NCBI GenBank assembly: GCA_001464815.1
Contig: LNDW01000005.1
Coordinates: 62,001 to 126,000, forward strand
Reading direction: 5' to 3'
Source: Betaproteobacteria bacterium Ga0077527
GTDB lineage: Bacteria > Pseudomonadota > Gammaproteobacteria > Burkholderiales > SG8-41
Length of the DNA: 64,000 bases
Every line of letters begins with the position of its first letter. The stretch's first letter is position 1. Below are positions 1 through 11,104 of this stretch, in pieces. The position numbers and the translations under genes were made by a program. The notes beneath the pieces were generated by a model, which was not told the origin of the DNA, did not search any database, and was given only the letters and a program-made list of their open reading frames with translations.

Positions 1-273
1 CACCGTCATCGTGTAGCCGTCGGCCGGTGCCTTGACGCCGAATTCGGCGCCGATGGTGCCGCCGGCCCCGGGCCGGTTCTCGACGATGAACTGCTGGCCG
101 AGGGCTTCGGTCAGTTTCTGTGCCGCACTGCGCGCGATGAAGTCGGTACCGCCACCGGGGGCGAAGGGGGCGACGATGCGCACCGGTTTTACCGGGTAGG
201 CCTGGGCGGCGGCGAGGCCGGATGCCGCGGCCAGCGTGGCGGCAAGGGTGACGTTGGCGAAATTTTTGTTCAT
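1..273 (-). CDS. Bug/TctC-family periplasmic tripartite tricarboxylate receptor (C-terminus outside window)
   Basis: Only the N-terminal 91 residues lie in the window. They begin [18 protein letters not shown], a cleavable signal peptide ending near AQA. The Bug-family signature follows: YPVKPVRIV, then [14 protein letters not shown], then the ENRPGAGG segment that lines the carboxylate pocket. The ATG at 273 is preceded by a good Shine-Dalgarno (GGGAGGAA about 6 nt upstream). Such proteins bind small carboxylates or aromatic acids in the periplasm for TTT transporters, and many copies are orphans. No TctA/TctB partner is visible. It is the first of three such receptors here. The ligand cannot be inferred. 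Confidence 0.9.
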   Translation of the reverse strand, partial: MNKNFANVTLAATLAAASGLAAAQAYPVKPVRIVAPFAPGGGTDFIARSAAQKLTEALGQQFIVENRPGAGGTIGAEFGVKAPADGYTMTV

Positions 274-314
274 GGCGTTCCTCCCTGGGTTGTGTGTTGT
301 TTTTTTGATGCGTT

Positions 315-1469
315 CTAACTGCGTTGCGCCAGCGGCACAAAGTTGCGGTTTTCAGGGCCGGTGTAGACGGCGGTGGGGCGGATGATCTTGTTGTCGATGC
401 GCTGCTCGATCACGTGCGCCGACCAGCCGCTGGTGCGCGAGATGATGAACAGCGGCGTGAACATCGGCGTCGGCACCCCCATGCGGTGGTAGGACACCGC
501 CGAATACCAGTCGAGGTTCGCGAACATCTTCTTCTCGCGCATCATCACCTGTTCGATGCGCTCGGCGACGCTGAACATCCGCAGGTCACCGGCTTCCTGC
601 GACAGTTGAAGGGCAACGCCCTTGATCACCTTGTTGCGCGGATCGGCAATGGTATAGACCGGGTGGCCGAAGCCGATCACCACTTCCTTGTTGGCGATGC
701 GGGTGATGATGTCGTTCTCGGCGGCATCCGGGGTTTCGTAGCGGTTCATCACCTCGAAGCCGACTTCGTTGGCACCACCGTGTTTGGGGCCGCGCAGCGC
801 GCCGATGCCGCCGGTGATTGCGGAGTGCATGTCGGAGCCGGTGCCGGCGATGACGCGGCAGGTGAAGGTTGAGGCGTTGTATTCATGCTCGGCGTAGAGG
901 TTGAGCGAGGTGTGCATCGCACGCACCCAGGAGGCCGGCGCGGGCTTGCCGTGGAGCAGGTGCAGGAAATGCCCGCCGATGGAGTCGTCGTCGGTTTCGA
1001 CGTCGATGCGCCGGCCGTTCTGGCTCCAGTGATGCCAGTAAAGCAGCATCGAGCCGAAGGAGGCCATCAGCCGGTCGGCGATGTCGCGGGCACCGGGCTG
1101 GTTGTGGTCTTCGCGCTCGGGCAACGCCGCACCCAGTGCGGAGCAGCCGGTGCGCATGACGTCCATCGGATGCGCTCCCGGTGGCAGTTGTTCGAGCACC
1201 TTGCGCACCGCTGCAGCCAGGCCGCGGAGAGATTTGAGCTTCGCCTTGTAGGCGGTGAGTTCGGCGGCGGTGGGCAGCTTGCCGTGAACCAGCAGGTGGG
1301 CGATTTCCTCGAATTCGCAGGTCTCGGCGATGTCTAGGATGTCGTAACCCCGGTAGTGCAGGTCGTTTCCGCTGCGGCCAACCGTGCACAGTGCGGTGCT
1401 GCCCGCTGGCACGCCGGAGAGGGCGACTGATTTTTTGGGTTTCGGGCCGGTGGCAGACGCTTCGCTCAT
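315..1469 (-). CDS. prpC: 2-methylcitrate synthase
   Basis: 384 residues of the citrate synthase fold. It condenses propionyl-CoA with oxaloacetate in the methylcitrate cycle. The active-site stretch [11 protein letters not shown], the GPKHGGANE loop and the [15 protein letters not shown] block match PrpC rather than GltA. A true GltA is also present at 6845. The frame opens at 1502, but that start lies inside the mdh terminator; the ATG at 1469 has GAGGAAA at the right spacing and was chosen. mdh ends just upstream behind its own terminator, so prpC probably has its own transcript. No prpB, acnD or prpF is nearby, although prpE is at 16103. Residual citrate synthase activity is possible. Confidence 0.92.
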   Translation of the reverse strand: MSEASATGPKPKKSVALSGVPAGSTALCTVGRSGNDLHYRGYDILDIAETCEFEEIAHLLVHGKLPTAAELTAYKAKLKSLRGLAAAVRKVLEQLPPGAHPMDVMRTGCSALGAALPEREDHNQPGARDIADRLMASFGSMLLYWHHWSQNGRRIDVETDDDSIGGHFLHLLHGKPAPASWVRAMHTSLNLYAEHEYNASTFTCRVIAGTGSDMHSAITGGIGALRGPKHGGANEVGFEVMNRYETPDAAENDIITRIANKEVVIGFGHPVYTIADPRNKVIKGVALQLSQEAGDLRMFSVAERIEQVMMREKKMFANLDWYSAVSYHRMGVPTPMFTPLFIISRTSGWSAHVIEQRIDNKIIRPTAVYTGPENRNFVPLAQRS

Positions 1470-1500
1470 TGCGGTTTCCTCGATTTTCGACTCGTTAGGC

Positions 1501-1540
1501 AATAAAAAAGCGGACGCTGCGCGAGGGCAGGGTCCGCTTT
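1501..1540 (-). terminator. Rho-independent terminator of mdh
   Basis: Read on the minus strand, AAAGCGGAC (1540-1532) pairs with GTCCGCTTT (1515-1507). The stem is 9 bp with a 16-nt loop, and the T run continues to 1504. It lies 17 nt beyond the mdh stop and upstream of the prpC start. Confidence 0.8.
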
Positions 1541-1557
1541 GTCCGGGTCATGCCAGC

Positions 1558-2547
1558 TCAGTTGAGCAGGCCAAGGACGGAATCGCGCTCTTCCTGCAGT
1601 TCCTTCAGCGTGGCCTGCATGCGGGCCTTGCTGAATTCGCTCTGATCCAGGCTCTTGACAATCTTGATCTTGCCGTCCTTGCAGGTCACCGGGAAGCCGT
1701 AAATGATGCCCGCAGGAATGCCGTAGCTGCCGTCAGACGGTATACCCATGCTGACCCAGTTGCCGGCCTTGGTGCCCTTGACCCAGTCACGGATGTGGTC
1801 GATCGCGGCATTGGCTGCGCTCGCTGCGGACGACAAGCCGCGGGCGTCGATGATCGCCGCGCCGCGTTTCTGGATTGTGGGAATGAAATCGTTTTCCAGC
1901 CAGGCCTGATCCTTGATCATCGGCCAGATTTTCTTGCCGCCAGCGGTGGCATGGAACAGATCAGGGTATTGGGTGGCGGAGTGGTTGCCCCAAACCGCGA
2001 GCTTCTTGATTTCGGTGACCGGCTTGCCGATCTTCTGCGCGACCTGGGTCAGCGCGCGGTTGTGATCCAGGCGCATCATCGCCGAAAAGTTGCTGGGCTT
2101 GAGCTTGGGCGCGTTGTTCATCGCGATCAGGCAGTTGGTGTTGGCGGGATTGCCCACCACCAGCACTTTGACGCTGCGCTTGGCGACTTCGGAAAGTGCC
2201 TTGCCCTGCGGCGCAAAAATCCTGCCGTTGGCTTCGAGCAGGTCCTTGCGTTCCATGCCGGGGCCGCGCGGGCGGGCGCCTACCAGCAGCGCGATGTCGG
2301 CATCAGCAAAGGCAACCATGGGATCCGAGGCGGCGACCATGCCCTGCAGCAGCGGGAAGGCGCAATCATCAAGCTCCATCATCACGCCCTTGAGCGCTTT
2401 TTGAGCGCGCTCGTCGGGAATTTCAAGCAGTTGAAGAATCACCGGCTGGTCCTTGCCGAGCATTTCGCCGCTGGCAATGCGGAACAGCAGGCTGTAACCG
2501 ATCTGGCCGGCGGCGCCGGTGACCGCGACGCGCATGGGTCGTTTCAT
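1558..2547 (-). CDS. mdh: Malate dehydrogenase (NAD-dependent)
   Basis: 329 residues. It oxidises malate to oxaloacetate in the TCA cycle. The N-terminal Rossmann motif [19 protein letters not shown], the [10 protein letters not shown] segment, RLDHNRA and the catalytic-histidine block [11 protein letters not shown] are typical of the cytosolic-type enzyme found in proteobacteria. The open frame extends to 2706, but the ATG at 2547 has AGGAG 7 nt upstream and gives the usual family length. mdh is divergent from sdhC across 639 bp. In many Burkholderiales a GntR-type gene sits in this gap; none is present here. A strong terminator follows the stop. Confidence 0.95.
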   Translation of the reverse strand: MKRPMRVAVTGAAGQIGYSLLFRIASGEMLGKDQPVILQLLEIPDERAQKALKGVMMELDDCAFPLLQGMVAASDPMVAFADADIALLVGARPRGPGMERKDLLEANGRIFAPQGKALSEVAKRSVKVLVVGNPANTNCLIAMNNAPKLKPSNFSAMMRLDHNRALTQVAQKIGKPVTEIKKLAVWGNHSATQYPDLFHATAGGKKIWPMIKDQAWLENDFIPTIQKRGAAIIDARGLSSAASAANAAIDHIRDWVKGTKAGNWVSMGIPSDGSYGIPAGIIYGFPVTCKDGKIKIVKSLDQSEFSKARMQATLKELQEERDSVLGLLN

Positions 2548-2854
2548 CTGGAAGCTCCTGAATTTCCTTGGTTTTTGGAGGACGCTGTAACCGATAACTG
2601 CAGAAAACTGCGGAAAACTGCGGTTGCCCGAGGCGGGTATTTCGGGGCGCCGGTTTCGTGTTTTTTTGCAGTGCAGATGATAACGAACCGCTTGAATTAC
2701 GGTCAACCGAGGTAATGAATTGATGGAAACCGCGGTATTCGAGGCCCGTTGAGCCGCCTTCCGGGATTGCCACTGGTGTTAATTCCTCGATGTTCCGTCC
2801 AATAACATACGGATGATGCGCGGTGCATGGTACTGAAAATGGCGGGAAGCCTCT

Positions 2855-2874
2855 GGTTTACGTGCACGTAAACC
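2855..2874. promoter_or_regulatory. 20-bp perfect palindrome, candidate operator
   Basis: GGTTTACGTGCACGTAAACC is its own reverse complement over all 20 bases, in an otherwise geneless stretch between two divergent TCA-cycle genes. The form suits a dimeric helix-turn-helix repressor or activator. The cognate protein is not identified. Confidence 0.6.
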
Positions 2875-2973
2875 CGGGAGCTCGGATGAACGGTTTTTTG
2901 CTGATTGATAGTCGCTTTTGCATTTATTCGTCATATGAAAGCTGGTAGTATTTCATGCGCTTAAATGCGGTCC

Positions 2974-2995
2974 TGGCACAAGCAAACTTGTGCCA
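2974..2995. promoter_or_regulatory. Inverted repeat with 9-bp arms upstream of sdhC
   Basis: TGGCACAAG (2974-2982) and CTTGTGCCA (2987-2995) are perfect inverse copies around a CAAA spacer. It could be an operator or a stable hairpin in the sdh leader, about 190 bp before the sdhC start. There is no T run in a position that would make it a terminator of mdh or sdh transcripts. Confidence 0.5.
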
Positions 2996-3186
2996 AAAAC
3001 TCTCAACTGATGCGGTGTTGGCGATAATCTTGGCGGCTGCTACCAGCAGTCCGAGTCGCAACGCAGCATTCAGGCTGATCCGTCAGGCGTATCAAGGCAC
3101 GGCGCAAGCCGCTGCCGCTGGTGGTGTCCCCGGACGGCCAATGCAGAGCGGGCCTATGTGAACGGGAATCATTAGGAGAGCAGCGC

Positions 3187-3573
3187 GTGTCTTCGACCAT
3201 GGCCAAATCCAGACCCAAACATCTGAATCTGTTGCAGATCAGATTGCCGGTGCCGGGTATCGTTTCAATCCTGCATCGCGTCAGCGGTGTCATTCTTTTT
3301 CTGATGTTGCCCCTGATGCTGTGGCTGCTGCAAAGCAGCCTGAGCTCGCCGGAGGCCTTTGCCGGTTTCCAGGCATTCATGGGCAATCCCCTGGTGAAGC
3401 TGGTGCTTCTTGGCTTGTTTTGGGGTTATGTGCACCACTTGCTGGCCGGTGTGCGCCACTTGTTCCTTGATCTGCACATCGGCAGCGAACTCGAGACCGC
3501 GCGCGCCAGCGGCATGGTGGTGCTGGCTGGCGGCATCATCCTGACACTCCTGCTGGGAGTACGGCTATGGTGA
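3187..3573 (+). CDS. sdhC: Succinate dehydrogenase cytochrome b556 subunit
   Basis: 128 residues with three hydrophobic segments. It is the membrane anchor of complex II that helps bind haem b and ubiquinone. The family block RLPVPGIVSILHRVSGVIL is near the N-terminus and VHHLLAGVRHLFLD follows the second helix. The GTG at 3187 was chosen because AGGAGAG lies 6 nt upstream; an ATG at 3199 is a less well placed alternative. The first gene of sdhCDAB-E; its stop overlaps the sdhD start by 7 nt, implying translational coupling. Confidence 0.93.
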   Translation: MSSTMAKSRPKHLNLLQIRLPVPGIVSILHRVSGVILFLMLPLMLWLLQSSLSSPEAFAGFQAFMGNPLVKLVLLGLFWGYVHHLLAGVRHLFLDLHIGSELETARASGMVVLAGGIILTLLLGVRLW

Positions 3574-3914
3574 ACCGTGAAGTGAGCGGCGCCCATTACG
3601 GCGTGCGTGACTGGCTCGCGCAGCGCGCCACCGCGGTGATCATGGTCGTCTACACCGTGCTTTTTGTGCTGGCGCTGGCGACATTGCCCAAATTTGATTT
3701 CTGGCACTGGCAGGCGCTCTGGGCCCTGCCACTGATGAAATACGCGACGGTGCTGTTTTTCGCCGCGCTGATGTTCCATGCCTGGGTCGGCATGCGCAAC
3801 ATCTGCATGGACTACATCAAGGATTCGGGACTGCGGCTGACGCTGTATGTGCTGATCATTCTCGCGCTGCTGGTCTATGGCGCCTGGACCGTACAGATTC
3901 TCTGGGGCAAATAA
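3567..3914 (+). CDS. sdhD: Succinate dehydrogenase membrane anchor subunit
   Basis: 115 residues with three predicted transmembrane helices and the SdhD signature VRDWLAQRATAVIMVVYT near the start. HAWVGMRNICMDYI carries the likely haem/quinone-region histidine. It pairs with SdhC to anchor SdhAB in the inner membrane. It overlaps sdhC by 7 nt and ends 3 nt before sdhA. Confidence 0.93.
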   Translation: MVNREVSGAHYGVRDWLAQRATAVIMVVYTVLFVLALATLPKFDFWHWQALWALPLMKYATVLFFAALMFHAWVGMRNICMDYIKDSGLRLTLYVLIILALLVYGAWTVQILWGK

Positions 3915-3917
3915 AAG

Positions 3918-5678
3918 ATGGGCATCTCAACAAGACAATTTGACGCGGTGGTGGTTGGCGCCGGAGGTTCAGGCCTTCGTGCCGCGCTGCAACTGGCCGA
4001 AGCCAATCTGCGGGTGGCCGTGCTCTCCAAGGTGTTTCCGACGCGTTCGCACACGGTTGCGGCTCAGGGTGGTGTATCCGCTTCCCTTGGCAACGAGGAG
4101 CCGGATAACTGGCATTGGCACATGTATGACACGGTCAAGGGTTCCGACTACCTCGGTGACCAGGACGCGATTGAGTTCATGTGCCGCAAGGCCAATGAAG
4201 CGGTGATCGAGCTTGAGCACTATGGCATGCCTTTCGACCGCCTCGATAACGGCAAGATTTATCAGCGTCCCTTTGGTGGTCATACCAGCAACTACGGTGA
4301 GCGCGCGGTGAAGCGCGCCTGTGCCGCGGCTGACCGCACCGGTCACGCCATGCTGCACACGCTGTACCAGCGCAATGTGCGTGCGAAGACCCAGTTTTTC
4401 GTCGAATGGATGGCGCTGGACCTGATCCGCAACCAGGCCGGCGACGTTCTCGGCGTGGTGGCGATGGAAATGGAAACCGGAGAAGTCACCATCCTGCATG
4501 CCAAGGCGACGCTGCTCGCCACCGGCGGCGCGGGTCGTATCTACGCTGCCAGCACCAATGCCTTCATCAACACAGGTGACGGCCTGGGCATGGCGGCGCG
4601 CGCCGGCATTCCCCTGGAGGACATGGAGTTCTGGCAGTTCCACCCGACCGGTGTTGCCGGCGCCGGAGTGCTGATCACCGAGGGTGTGCGCGGCGAGGGC
4701 GGCTTCCTGCTCAACAAGAACGGTGAGCGGTTCATGGAACGTTATGCGCCGACCGTGAAGGATCTGGCCAGCCGTGACGTGGTGTCGCGTGCGATGGCGA
4801 CCGAAATCAAGGAAGGCCGCGGTGCGGGCAAGGATTCAGACCATATCCTGCTCAAACTCGATCATCTGGGCGCTGACGTGATCGACAAGCGCCTGCCCGG
4901 CATCCGGGAGATTGCGATCAAGTTTGCCAACGTGGATCCTGCAAAAGACCCGATCCCGGTGGTTCCGACCTGTCACTACATGATGGGTGGTATTCCCACC
5001 AATATGCATGGCCAGGTTCTCGCCGGTCACAACGGCGGAGCGATCGTCAAGGGTCTGTATGCGGCGGGTGAGTGTGCCTGTGTGTCGGTTCACGGCGCCA
5101 ACCGCCTCGGCACCAACTCGCTGCTTGACCTGCTTGTATTCGGCAAGGCTTCCGGCGAGCAGGTGGTCAAGGATCTGGCGAGTGATGCGCTGGCTTATCA
5201 GGATCTGCCGAAAGACGCGGCTGACCTTTCACTCTCGCGACTGGCCCGGCTGGATTCAGCCAAATCCGGTGAGGACGTTGCCGAGGTGGGCGCTGAAATG
5301 CGGCGCACGATGCAATTGCATTGCGGCGTGTTTCGCTTCCCCGACGGCCTGGCTGAGGGTGTGCGCAGAATGCAGGAAGTCGGTAAACGCGCCGGGAGCC
5401 TGTATGTCAAAGACAAGAGCAAGGTATTCAACACGGCACGGGTTGAAGCGCTGGAACTGGAGAATCTGGTGGAGGTCGCGATGTCGACGATGGTGTCTGC
5501 CAATGCGCGCCAGGAGTCTCGCGGCGCCCACGACCGCAGTGATTTCCCGGATCGTAATGACGCGCAGTGGATGAAACACACCTTCTGGTACAAGGAGAAC
5601 GACCGCCTCGAGTATCGCCCGGTCAACCTCAAGCCGCTGACTGTTGAATCGTTCGAGCCTAAAGCTCGGGTTTATTAA
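3918..5678 (+). CDS. sdhA: Succinate dehydrogenase flavoprotein subunit
   Basis: 586 residues, the usual length. It oxidises succinate to fumarate with covalent FAD. The nucleotide-binding motif VVVGAGGSGLRAAL is at residues 11-24, and SHTVAAQGG supplies His45, the expected flavin attachment site. GGHTSNYGERAVKRAC, the active-site RDVVSRAM arginine and HGANRLGTNSLLD are all intact. It sits between sdhD and sdhB in the operon. Confidence 0.97.
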   Translation: MGISTRQFDAVVVGAGGSGLRAALQLAEANLRVAVLSKVFPTRSHTVAAQGGVSASLGNEEPDNWHWHMYDTVKGSDYLGDQDAIEFMCRKANEAVIELEHYGMPFDRLDNGKIYQRPFGGHTSNYGERAVKRACAAADRTGHAMLHTLYQRNVRAKTQFFVEWMALDLIRNQAGDVLGVVAMEMETGEVTILHAKATLLATGGAGRIYAASTNAFINTGDGLGMAARAGIPLEDMEFWQFHPTGVAGAGVLITEGVRGEGGFLLNKNGERFMERYAPTVKDLASRDVVSRAMATEIKEGRGAGKDSDHILLKLDHLGADVIDKRLPGIREIAIKFANVDPAKDPIPVVPTCHYMMGGIPTNMHGQVLAGHNGGAIVKGLYAAGECACVSVHGANRLGTNSLLDLLVFGKASGEQVVKDLASDALAYQDLPKDAADLSLSRLARLDSAKSGEDVAEVGAEMRRTMQLHCGVFRFPDGLAEGVRRMQEVGKRAGSLYVKDKSKVFNTARVEALELENLVEVAMSTMVSANARQESRGAHDRSDFPDRNDAQWMKHTFWYKENDRLEYRPVNLKPLTVESFEPKARVY

Positions 5679-5694
5679 GAATCAAGGAAGACAG

Positions 5695-6390
5695 ATGCGC
5701 CTCTCTATCTACCGCTACAACCCGGATGTCGATGAAAAGCCGTACATGCAGGATTACGACATCCAGCTGGAACCGACCGACCGCATGCTGCTCGATGCGC
5801 TGATGCGCCTTAAATCGACCGATGATACGTTCGCCTTCCGCCGTTCCTGCCGCGAAGGTGTTTGCGGTTCCGATGCGATGAACATCAACGGCAAGAACGG
5901 CCTCGCCTGCATCACCAAGATCGCCGATCTGAAAGAGCCGGTGGTGATTCGTCCGCTGCCCGGTCTGCCGGTGATCCGCGACCTGATTGTTGACATGTCG
6001 CAGTTCTTCAAGCAGTACCACTCGGTGACGCCGTATGTGGTTAATGAGACCCCGCGTCCCGAGACCGAGCGCCTGCAGTCCCCTGAAGACCGCGAAGAAC
6101 TGAACGGCCTCTATGAGTGCATTCTCTGTGCCTGCTGCTCGACCTCCTGCCCGTCATTCTGGTGGAATCCTGACAAGTTTGTCGGTCCGGCCGGCCTGTT
6201 GCAGGCCTATCGCTTCATCGCGGATACCCGCGACCAGGCGACCAATGCCCGGCTGGACAACCTGGAAGATCCGTACCGGTTGTTCCGTTGCCATTCGATC
6301 ATGAACTGCGTTGATGTCTGCCCGAAGGGCCTGAATCCGACCAAAGCCATCGGCAAGATCAAGGATTTGCTGGTGAAGAGGACGGTATGA
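5695..6390 (+). CDS. sdhB: Succinate dehydrogenase iron-sulfur subunit
   Basis: 231 residues. It passes electrons from FAD to ubiquinone through three clusters. The 2Fe-2S ligands are C52, C57, the usual Asp60 and C72. The 4Fe-4S motif is CILCACCSTSCP (C142-C152), and the 3Fe-4S motif is CHSIMNCVDVCPKG. The frame extends upstream to 5644 inside sdhA, but the ATG at 5695 has AAGGAAG 4 nt before it and gives the normal length. Confidence 0.97.
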   Translation: MRLSIYRYNPDVDEKPYMQDYDIQLEPTDRMLLDALMRLKSTDDTFAFRRSCREGVCGSDAMNINGKNGLACITKIADLKEPVVIRPLPGLPVIRDLIVDMSQFFKQYHSVTPYVVNETPRPETERLQSPEDREELNGLYECILCACCSTSCPSFWWNPDKFVGPAGLLQAYRFIADTRDQATNARLDNLEDPYRLFRCHSIMNCVDVCPKGLNPTKAIGKIKDLLVKRTV

Positions 6391-6532
6391 GCCACCTGGC
6401 GAGGGGCTCCATCTTGATGGGGATCGACAGTCAGGTGAATGCCGTCGGACGCCGACACCTCGGTGCGCATGCCTGGCACAAGGTGGTATCGGAGGCGGCG
6501 GTTTAGGGCGACGGGGAAGGACGGAAAGCGCC

Positions 6533-6763
6533 ATGTCAGAGCTCGACCGCATCCGCTGGCAATGCCGGCGCGGCCTGCTGGAATTGGACCTGATACTGAA
6601 CCGCTTTCTGGAGCGGGAGTTCGAAACCCTGCCCGCAGGCCAGTTGGCGCTGTTCAAGGAATTGCTGGGAGAAGCCGATACGCTTCTGTTGGCCTGGGTG
6701 ATGGGACAGGAGGAGGCGCCTGAGCGCTACATGCCCATGATCCGCAAATTGCAGGTGTTGTAA
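6533..6763 (+). CDS. sdhE: FAD assembly factor SdhE
   Basis: 76 residues of the SdhE/YgfY family, which promotes covalent flavinylation of SdhA. The hallmark RGLLELD motif is at residues 13-19. It lies 142 nt after sdhB, a gap with no gene, and just before gltA, the usual betaproteobacterial order. Confidence 0.93.
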   Translation: MSELDRIRWQCRRGLLELDLILNRFLEREFETLPAGQLALFKELLGEADTLLLAWVMGQEEAPERYMPMIRKLQVL

Positions 6764-6785
6764 CAAGTGCCGTCGCTTCTCATGG

Positions 6786-6816
6786 TTGACTTAATGTCGG
6801 GCATGAGGGATATAAA
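6786..6816 (+). promoter_or_regulatory. Candidate sigma-70 promoter of gltA
   Basis: TTGACT (6786-6791) and TATAAA (6811-6816) are 19 bp apart, about 30 bp before the gltA start. The spacing is longer than optimal. A WATCAANNNNTTR-type site (6818-6830, minus strand) lies directly over the expected transcription start. Confidence 0.45.
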
Positions 6817-6844
6817 CTAAGTAGTTGATAATACGGAGATTATT

Positions 6845-8143
<1,299 letters not shown>

Positions 8144-8153
8144 CACGCAACAG

Positions 8154-8180
8154 CGCCCCGCCGCGAGCGGGGCGTTTTTT
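8154..8180 (+). terminator. Rho-independent terminator after gltA
   Basis: CGCCCCGC (8154-8161) pairs with GCGGGGCG (8167-8174) around a CGCGA loop, followed by six T residues. It begins 11 nt after the gltA stop. Confidence 0.9.
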
Positions 8181-8195
8181 CATCGAGGTACATCC

Positions 8196-11069
8196 ATGCT
8201 CAAGGAATCCCGCGCGACTTCTCTGCTGTTCGGCTCGAACGCGCCGTTTGTCGAGGGTCTTTATGAACAGTATCTGAAAGACCCGCAGTCAGTCGAAGCG
8301 CGCTGGCGAGGCTACTTCGACGAGCTGCAGCGGCTCGACGACGGCCCGGCCGATGTCAACCACACCGAGGTGCAGCAGCACTTCGCTCAGTTGGCGAAGA
8401 TGCGGCGCGGCGGTGGTGAGGCCGGACAGCGAAATCTGCAGAAGCAGTTCGCCGTGATGCAACTGATCTCGGCCTACCGTTTCCAGGGCAACCGCATCGC
8501 TGACACTGACCCGCTTAAACGCATCATCGAGGTGCCGTTCATCGCCGAACTTGATCCGGCTCACTATGGTTTGAGCGAAGCAGACATGGGTACGGTGTTT
8601 GACACCGGCACGCTGCACGGCCCGGACAAGGCCCCGCTGCGCGACATACTGCAGGCGCTGCGCGACACCTATTGCCGCAGCATCGGCGTTGAATACATGT
8701 ACATGTCCGATATTCCGCAAAAACGCTGGATGTCGGAAAAGCTCGAACCGAGCCGCGGTCGCCCCAACTACGACGCCGCCTACAAGAAACACCTGCTTGA
8801 CCGCCTGACCGCGGCCGAGACGCTGGAGAAATACCTCAACGCCAAGTACGTCGGCCAGACACGTTTTTCGCTGGAAGGCGGCGACGGCCTGATCCCGATG
8901 CTCGACCATCTGTTGCAGAGGGCCGGTGGTGCAGGCGTGCAGGAACTGGTGATCGGCATGGCGCACCGTGGACGCCTGAACGTGCTGGTGAACACCCTCG
9001 GCAAGATGCCCAAGGATTTGTTCTCGTCCTTCGAAGGCAAGCAGCAGGCCGATGTGCTTGCCGGTGACGTGAAATACCACGACGGCTTTTCGTCGAACGT
9101 GATGACCCCCGGCGGCCCGATGCACGTGACAGTGGCCTTCAATCCCTCCCACCTCGAGATCGTCAATCCGGTGGTCGAGGGCTCGGTGCGCGCACGCCAG
9201 CACCGCCGCAAGGACACCACCGGAGCGCAGGTATTGCCGGTGCTGATCCACGGTGATGCCGCTTTTGCCGGGCAGGGGGTGATCCAGGAAGTACTCAACC
9301 TTGCCGAGACCCGGGGTTATGGCACCGGCGGCACGGTGCATATCATCATCAACAACCAGATCGGCTTCACCACTTCGGACCCGCGTGACGCACGCTCCAC
9401 GTTGTATTGCTCTGACGTGGCGAAGATGCTCGAGGTGCCGATATTCCATGTCAACGGCGACGACCCGGAAGCCGTGTGTTTTGCCACCGAGATCGCGCTC
9501 GAGTACCGGATGAAATTCCACAAGGACGTGGTGCTCGACCTGGTCTGCTACCGCCGCCTCGGCCACAACGAGCAGGATGAGCCGATGGTCACCCAGCCGC
9601 TGATGTACCGGCGCATCCATACCCACCCTACGCCGCGCAAGGTGTATGCGGACCGGCTGATCGCGGAAGGTGTGGTCAGCGAAGCCGAGGCCGACCAGAT
9701 GGTCTCCGGCTTCCGTGACGCGCTGGACCACGGTTACCACACCAACCAGACCATACTGTCGAACTTCAAGCCGCCGTTCGAAACCGACTGGAGCCCGTAC
9801 AAGGGCACCAAATGGAACGAAAACGACGACACCCGGTTGCCGCTGGAACGCCTGCAGGCTTTGGCGCGCAAGGTCTGCGAGTTGCCGCCGGACTTCAAGC
9901 TGCATCCGCGCGTCGAGAAAATCATGCAGGACCGCCGGCTGATGGCGGAGGGCAAGCTGCCGCTGGACTGGGGCATGGCCGAGACGCTGGCCTATGCCTC
10001 GCTGCTGGAAGAGGGATTTTCAGTGCGCCTGTCAGGTCAGGACTCGGGCCGCGGCACCTTCTTTCATCGCCACGCTGTTCTGCACGACCAGGGGCGCGAG
10101 CGCTGGGACCAGGGCACTTACATCCCGCTGCAGCACCTGTCGCCGAACCAGGGCGACTTCGTGGTCATCGATTCGGTGCTGTCAGAGGAGGCGGTACTCG
10201 GTTTTGAATACGGTTATTCCACCTCGGGTCCGAAGGAGCTGGTGATCTGGGAGGCGCAGTACGGCGACTTTGTCAACGGCGCGCAGGTGGTGATCGACCA
10301 GTTCATTGCCTCTGGCGAGGTGAAGTGGGGCCGTTTCTGCGGCCTGACGATGATGCTGCCGCATGGTTATGAAGGTGCCGGCCCCGAGCATTCATCGGCG
10401 CGCATGGAGCGTTTCCTGCAGCTTTGCGCCGACTACAACATGCAGGTCTGCGTGCCGGCAACGCCGGTGCAGATGTTCTACCTGTTGCGCCGGCAGATGG
10501 TCCGGCCGCACCGCAAGCCGCTGATCATCTTCTCGCCGAAGAGCCTGCTGCGTCACAAGGAGTCAGTGTCGCCGCTGGAAGAATTCGCCAATGACAAGTT
10601 CAAGCCGGTGAACGAGGACTGGGATGACCGCGACATCAACCCCGACAAGGTCGAACGGGTGATTTTCTGCAGCGGCAAGGTGTTTTATGACCTGCGCAAT
10701 GAGCGCCGCACGCGTGGCATCCAGAACCTGCCGCTGGTGCGCATCGCGCAGATTTATCCTTTCGCCCATGACGATTTCCGTGCGCAGATCGTGCGTTACA
10801 AAAACGCCAAGGAAATTGTCTGGTGCCAGGAAGAGCCGCGCAACCAGGGCGCCTGGCGCCATATCCAGCACTACCTGATGCGCCATTTGCTGCCGGGCCA
10901 GCAACTTTATTACGCAGGCCGCGATTCTTCGGCATCACCGGCGGCGGGCTATAAGTCGCTTCACGAGAGGCAGCAGAAGGAACTGGTTGACCAGGCTCTC
11001 ACCATGGCCGGTGGCAGCCAGCCGCGCAAGTTCCAGCCGCGACCGCTTGCGGCTGGCGAAGAATATTAA
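8196..11069 (+). CDS. sucA: 2-oxoglutarate dehydrogenase E1 component
   Basis: 957 residues. It is the thiamine-diphosphate-dependent decarboxylase of the 2-oxoglutarate dehydrogenase complex. The N-terminal [20 protein letters not shown] helix (E2-binding region in relatives), the active-site AHRGRLNVL, the ThDP/Mg motif region [15 protein letters not shown] and [12 protein letters not shown] are present. The C-terminal transketolase-like half ([19 protein letters not shown]) is complete. It follows the gltA terminator and precedes sucB by 35 nt. Confidence 0.97.
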   Translation: MLKESRATSLLFGSNAPFVEGLYEQYLKDPQSVEARWRGYFDELQRLDDGPADVNHTEVQQHFAQLAKMRRGGGEAGQRNLQKQFAVMQLISAYRFQGNRIADTDPLKRIIEVPFIAELDPAHYGLSEADMGTVFDTGTLHGPDKAPLRDILQALRDTYCRSIGVEYMYMSDIPQKRWMSEKLEPSRGRPNYDAAYKKHLLDRLTAAETLEKYLNAKYVGQTRFSLEGGDGLIPMLDHLLQRAGGAGVQELVIGMAHRGRLNVLVNTLGKMPKDLFSSFEGKQQADVLAGDVKYHDGFSSNVMTPGGPMHVTVAFNPSHLEIVNPVVEGSVRARQHRRKDTTGAQVLPVLIHGDAAFAGQGVIQEVLNLAETRGYGTGGTVHIIINNQIGFTTSDPRDARSTLYCSDVAKMLEVPIFHVNGDDPEAVCFATEIALEYRMKFHKDVVLDLVCYRRLGHNEQDEPMVTQPLMYRRIHTHPTPRKVYADRLIAEGVVSEAEADQMVSGFRDALDHGYHTNQTILSNFKPPFETDWSPYKGTKWNENDDTRLPLERLQALARKVCELPPDFKLHPRVEKIMQDRRLMAEGKLPLDWGMAETLAYASLLEEGFSVRLSGQDSGRGTFFHRHAVLHDQGRERWDQGTYIPLQHLSPNQGDFVVIDSVLSEEAVLGFEYGYSTSGPKELVIWEAQYGDFVNGAQVVIDQFIASGEVKWGRFCGLTMMLPHGYEGAGPEHSSARMERFLQLCADYNMQVCVPATPVQMFYLLRRQMVRPHRKPLIIFSPKSLLRHKESVSPLEEFANDKFKPVNEDWDDRDINPDKVERVIFCSGKVFYDLRNERRTRGIQNLPLVRIAQIYPFAHDDFRAQIVRYKNAKEIVWCQEEPRNQGAWRHIQHYLMRHLLPGQQLYYAGRDSSASPAAGYKSLHERQQKELVDQALTMAGGSQPRKFQPRPLAAGEEY

Positions 11070-11081
11070 TTTATTTAGTAA

Positions 11082-11094
11082 AAACAAAGACTTA
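11082..11094 (+). promoter_or_regulatory. Copy of dispersed WAWCAANNACTTR motif before sucB
   Basis: AAACAAAGACTTA fits the 13-bp motif and lies between the sucA stop and the sucB ribosome binding site (CGGAG). See the finding on the dispersed motif. Function unknown. Confidence 0.45.
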
Positions 11095-11104
11095 CGGAGT
11101 CATC

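Larger units (their letters stand above)
2548..3186. other. Intergenic region between mdh and sdhC
   Basis: 639 bp without a convincing gene. The only frame of note, 2955-3161 on the plus strand, has no ribosome binding site or family signature. It holds two strong inverted repeats (2855-2874 and 2974-2995, listed separately) and a weaker one, ATGAAA (2935-2940) and TTTCAT (2951-2956) with a 10-nt spacer. TAGTAT at 2946-2951 could be a -10 element, with a poor -35 (TTTATT, 2923-2928). It should carry the promoters of both mdh and the sdh operon. Confidence 0.7.

Noticed and set aside
1384..2715. 443-codon plus-strand frame opposite prpC and mdh
   Set aside because: Spans two well-supported genes and the terminator between them; no motif or ribosome binding site.
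2955..3161. Possible 68-residue gene between mdh and sdhC
   Set aside because: No ribosome binding site or known domain, and it runs over the inverted repeat at 2974-2995. Treated as leader DNA.
8289..9905. 538-codon minus-strand frame opposite sucA
   Set aside because: Shadow of sucA; rich in His/Arg/Gln with no family signature.
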